DNA of 23,944 bases, from assembly GCA_025934635.1 (NCBI GenBank), contig JAICWX010000115.1, positions 1 to 23,944 on the forward strand. Direction: 5' to 3'. Origin of the DNA: Streptosporangiaceae bacterium (lineage in GTDB: Bacteria > Actinomycetota > Actinomycetes > Streptosporangiales > Streptosporangiaceae). A program made the position numbers and the translations under genes. Below, in pieces: positions 22,223 through 23,944 of the stretch; positions within the stretch are counted from its first letter, which is position 1, and the number at the start of each line of letters is the position of its first letter. Below the pieces are notes generated by a model, which ran no database searches, was not told the origin of the DNA, and saw only the letters and a list, made by a program, of their open reading frames with translations.

Positions 22223-23041
22223 TTAGCTAATGGCGACTGTGTACCAGGTTCCGGGGTCGGGCGGAGATGGCTGGAAGTCGTAGCGCAGGCGGCCGTCGGC
22301 GGTCAGGGCGACCAGGGTTTCCGAGGTGCTCCCCCAGATCCGGCCGTCCGGCAGTTCGCGGCGGACGATGATCGCGCCGGGCTCGGCTGTGTCCAGCCCG
22401 TCGCCGCCCGCCAGCGGGAGCCAGCCGGCCCAGGCTTCGGCGAGGCTGGCGGACGGGTCGCCGGACGGGCGGCGGGCGGCGAACTTGGGGCCGAAGCGGA
22501 CGGCCTTCTCGTCCTGTATCTCACTGGGCGGATCGCCGGCCGGCGGGCCGACGGGACGTGGGGTGCGGTCGCGGTCCGGCGGGTACATGTGGCCGGCGTT
22601 GGTCAGGACGTGCGTGCCCGGGCTGAGGCCGGTGAGTGCGGAGTCAGTGCCGTTCCAGCTGAGCAGCAGGACTTCTTTCTGGTCGGCGCACACTAGGTAG
22701 AACGGGTCGTAGCGGGACAGGGTGTCGCGGTCCTGGTGCAGCTTGGCCAGGGCGCCGGGACCCTCGGCGGCCGCGAGCAGCGGCAGGTCGCCGCGGGAGC
22801 GGCGGCGCTCCTCGGGGGCGAGCTCGCCCCGGCCGTTCAGGACGCAGCCGACCCGGGGCACGTCCGGGTGCACCGCCAGCCAGGTGCCGCCGGCCTGCTC
22901 GTCACGCCCGCCGATCAGCGGCGATCCGGGCCAGTGGCGGGCGGGCCGCTGCCAGGGGCGGCCGGTGAACTCATCGCGGATACCCAGGAGCAGCAGCGGG
23001 ACCGGGTTGCCCGGGTCCAGGCTGACGATGACCGTACACAT
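22223..23041 (-). CDS. NRDE/TANGO2 family protein
   Basis: This 272-aa cytoplasmic protein starts MCTVIVS, with Cys2 as in the NRDE (TANGO2) family, whose fold is related to Ntn-type amidotransferases. The eponymous motif reads LGIRDEFTGRPWQRPARHW, so the Asn of N-R-D-E is replaced by Ile. A second block, LIGGRDEQAGGTWLAVH, matches the family's usual G-G-x-D-x-x-x-G-G-T-W-L-G pattern, and CVLNGRGE follows. The C-terminus (RELPDGRIWGSTSETLVAL) is typical. The biochemical function of the family is unsettled. The ATG at 23039-23041 gives the required Met-Cys start; the longer open frame upstream is rejected. It is convergent with the ligase gene and divergent from the 56-aa repeat peptide gene. 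Confidence 0.87.
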   Translation of the reverse strand: MCTVIVSLDPGNPVPLLLLGIRDEFTGRPWQRPARHWPGSPLIGGRDEQAGGTWLAVHPDVPRVGCVLNGRGELAPEERRRSRGDLPLLAAAEGPGALAKLHQDRDTLSRYDPFYLVCADQKEVLLLSWNGTDSALTGLSPGTHVLTNAGHMYPPDRDRTPRPVGPPAGDPPSEIQDEKAVRFGPKFAARRPSGDPSASLAEAWAGWLPLAGGDGLDTAEPGAIIVRRELPDGRIWGSTSETLVALTADGRLRYDFQPSPPDPGTWYTVAIS

Positions 23042-23188
23042 CGCCTCCGAGTCTGCCACGTGGTGATCGCACGACGGCGTGAGCCCGGCTCGTTCGGGGT
23101 GACAATGGTCTTGAGGGACGGGACCGGAACGGGCGGCCGGGCACCTGGGCACCGCCGTCGCCGTGGCCGGCTCCGGTGAGGAGGAATG

Positions 23189-23359
23189 ATGAGCAACAGG
23201 GACACAGGCAAGCTGCTGCGCCGTCTCCGGGAGCTGGGTCGGCCGGAAGGGCGGCCTGGGCGCTGGCCGTGGGACGAGAAGCCGGACAAGCCGGGATCCT
23301 GGGACGAGAAGCCGGAGAAGCCCGGCTCCTGGGACGAGGTACCTGAGGACCGGCACTAA
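23189..23359 (+). CDS. Small repeat peptide with WDEKPDKPGS decapeptide units
   Basis: This frame encodes 56 aa and was found by reading the sequence directly. The N-terminal part (MSNRDTGKLLRRLRELGRPE) is a basic amphipathic helix. It is followed by GRPGRWP and three tandem units: WDEKPDKPGS, WDEKPEKPGS and a degenerate WDEVPEDRH that ends the protein. The repeat is also seen at DNA level (30-bp units). GAGGAGGA at 23178-23185 is a strong Shine-Dalgarno sequence; ATG codons lie at 23186 and 23189, and the second has better spacing. It is divergent from the NRDE gene across 147 bp. I do not recognise a family. A leader-plus-repeat layout recalls peptide precursors, but no modifying enzyme is nearby. 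Confidence 0.62.
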   Translation: MSNRDTGKLLRRLRELGRPEGRPGRWPWDEKPDKPGSWDEKPEKPGSWDEVPEDRH

Positions 23360-23414
23360 GCCTGGCAAATACGGGGCCGGAGCCGCCCGGCGCTGGTGGT
23401 GTGGGGGCGCGGTT

Positions 23415-23600
23415 CTAGACTGGCTCGTCGCCGTATAGGTCGCGCCAAAGGCGGCGCAGGAATGCCTCGCTGCTCCCGTCGTCGTATTCGACGGCCTCCT
23501 GCGTAAATGCCGGGGCAACCCGGCTGGGAGTGTTAACGGCATCGATGGAGCATTGATGCTGTTCCCGCGCCCAAGGACATTGATGGAGCATCGATGTCAT
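23415..23600 (-). CDS. Possible small protein, start uncertain (61 aa or less)
   Basis: The minus strand holds a frame ending EYDDGSSEAFLRRLWRDLYGDEPV, an acidic, protein-like C-terminus with mostly plausible codons. The only ATG start (23600) lies inside the CATYGATG repeats and would translate them as an unusual Cys/His/Gln-rich N-terminus. If it is a gene it may therefore start later, or be the 3' remnant of a longer, decayed gene. No family is recognised and no strong Shine-Dalgarno sequence is visible. Low confidence. Confidence 0.28.
   Translation of the reverse strand: MTSMLHQCPWAREQHQCSIDAVNTPSRVAPAFTQEAVEYDDGSSEAFLRRLWRDLYGDEPV
23540..23558. promoter_or_regulatory. Paired CATYGATG boxes, copy 1
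   Basis: CATCGATGGAGCATTGATG holds two CATYGATG octamers, GAG between them, repeating every 11 bp, that is, on one face of the helix. A second copy lies 38 bp downstream with the C and T variants exchanged. The local base composition is distinctly lower in GC than the rest of the window. An operator for a dimeric or multimeric DNA-binding protein is the simplest reading. Confidence 0.5.
23576..23598. promoter_or_regulatory. Paired CATYGATG boxes, copy 2, within a near-perfect palindrome
   Basis: CATTGATGGAGCATCGATG occupies 23578-23596. Extended by two bases on each side it forms an inverted repeat with 10-bp arms (one mismatch) around GAG. A further CATTGA follows immediately at 23598-23603. 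Its relation to copy 1 (same spacing, exchanged variants) suggests a bipartite operator or iteron-like cluster. Confidence 0.5.
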
Positions 23601-23746
23601 TGAAAGGAGCCAGACGAGGGCCGGGGCGGGCTACGGGTGGGGCCGGTGGTGCGGACGCGAATACTGGGCACTGGAACCCGCGCCAGCGGGTCAGTTTGGC
23701 GCGTCCTAATGAGTCTTAGGGAGCCGGCCGTCTGGCAGACTCCGGG

Positions 23747-23944
23747 TGTGGTGGCCGCTGGCAGGTGAGCACTTCTGCGTCCCGGGTTTCGAGCCCTGAC
23801 GAAAGATCGTGCCCCTGCCGGTGTCCGGGAGAGCTGAATCGCTGCTGACCGGTAAACACAACCTTTGGCGGCCAGGCGGCAGTAAGCCCTGGCCGTGCGA
23901 CGGCGAGAGCCTTCGGGCTGAGGGTGGCCGGGCTAGGCGGCGTC
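23747..23944 (+). ncRNA. Structured segment, possible 5' part of a group II intron or other structured RNA (runs off the window)
   Basis: From GTGTGGTGGCC at 23747 the sequence lacks convincing protein features but is rich in short helices. GGCCAGG faces CCTGGCC across 11 nt (about 23868-23893), AGCC-TTCG-GGCT at 23908-23919 is a UUCG tetraloop hairpin, and there are purine-rich joiners such as GACGAAAGATC and GGTAAACACAACC. GTGTG would fit the GUGYG 5' end of group II introns, and a small inverted repeat GTCTG-G-CAGAC (23730-23740) lies just upstream, as for introns that insert after hairpins. Domain V and a reverse transcriptase would lie beyond the window. A riboswitch-like leader is an alternative. 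No match to a known riboswitch core was recognised. Confidence 0.3.

Larger units (their letters stand above)
23360..23746. other. Gene-poor region between the repeat peptide gene and the structured terminal segment
   Basis: Apart from the doubtful minus-strand frame and the paired boxes, this stretch holds no supportable gene. GAAAGGAG near 23604 resembles a Shine-Dalgarno sequence but no start codon follows at a usable distance. Base composition is lower in GC than elsewhere, especially at 23500-23610. This could be accessory or recently acquired DNA. Confidence 0.5.

Noticed and set aside
23042..23542. N-terminal extension of the NRDE protein
   Set aside because: The family requires Met-Cys at the N-terminus, supplied by the ATG at 23041. 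The extension overlaps the repeat peptide gene antisense and is Pro/Arg-rich.
23780..23800. GGGTTTCGAGCCC resembling a tRNA T-arm
   Set aside because: The stem is only 3 bp, and no acceptor, D or anticodon arms fit around it.
23765..23848. Cys-rich 27-aa frame starting GTG (ending CPCRCPGELNRC)
   Set aside because: It has no ribosome binding site, lies within the structured segment and has no neighbouring peptide-maturation genes. The Cys content is probably chance.
23809..23944. Open plus-strand frame to the window end from a GTG
   Set aside because: The product is Arg/Gly/Pro-rich without motifs and the DNA is better explained by RNA structure. It cannot be excluded because it runs off the window.

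Overview
The window is high-GC DNA with strongly G/C-biased third codon positions, GTG and TTG starts, and families typical of mycelial actinomycetes: a DUF3040 protein, a SigE-type ECF sigma factor with a membrane anti-sigma partner, a long ECF factor with a SnoaL-like tail, GlxA/AraC regulators and a glutamine-synthetase-like ligase. It looks like a chromosomal segment of an actinobacterium (Streptosporangiales-, Catenulispora- or Trebonia-like; the exact lineage cannot be read from sequence alone). There is no phage, CRISPR, tRNA or rRNA signal.

Layout. 1-157: a minus-strand fragment of a histidine phosphatase. 312-4866: a tightly packed plus-strand operon encoding an amino-acid-type ABC importer (lipoprotein, permease, ATPase) and an NhaA antiporter fused to a DsbA-like thioredoxin domain. 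4964-5488: a small secreted protein, followed by a perfect 14-bp inverted repeat. 5685-8663: a three-gene operon of aldo/keto reductase, alpha/beta hydrolase and amidohydrolase. 8883-9323: a DUF3040 membrane protein. 9303-11471 (minus): a DJ-1/PfpI enzyme, a GlxA-type AraC regulator and an unrecognised 129-aa protein. A palindromic operator at 11507-11522 separates these from a plus-strand MFS exporter, whose reading frame runs 201 bp into the convergent D-Ala-D-Ala carboxypeptidase gene.

13798-16346: a type-B carboxylesterase and a glutathionyl-hydroquinone-reductase-like GST. 16379-18264 (minus): an ECF sigma factor translationally coupled to a transmembrane protein with an extracellular beta-propeller, a likely sigma/anti-sigma pair. 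18341-19105 (minus): a coiled-coil protein, divergent from a cupin. 19607-22136: a SigX5-like ECF sigma factor followed by a glutamine-synthetase-family ligase. 22223-23041 (minus): an NRDE/TANGO2-family protein, divergent from a 56-aa peptide gene with a Trp-Asp-Glu-Lys-Pro decapeptide repeat.

The last ~585 bp (23360-23944) differ from the rest: gene-poor, lower GC, with paired CATYGATG boxes and a strongly structured terminal segment that could be the 5' part of a group II intron or another structured RNA. The most novel-looking items are the repeat peptide at 23189-23359, the paired boxes at 23540-23596 and the structured terminal segment. The NhaA-DsbA fusion inside an amino-acid transporter operon and the sigma/beta-propeller anti-sigma pair are the most interesting of the recognisable systems.
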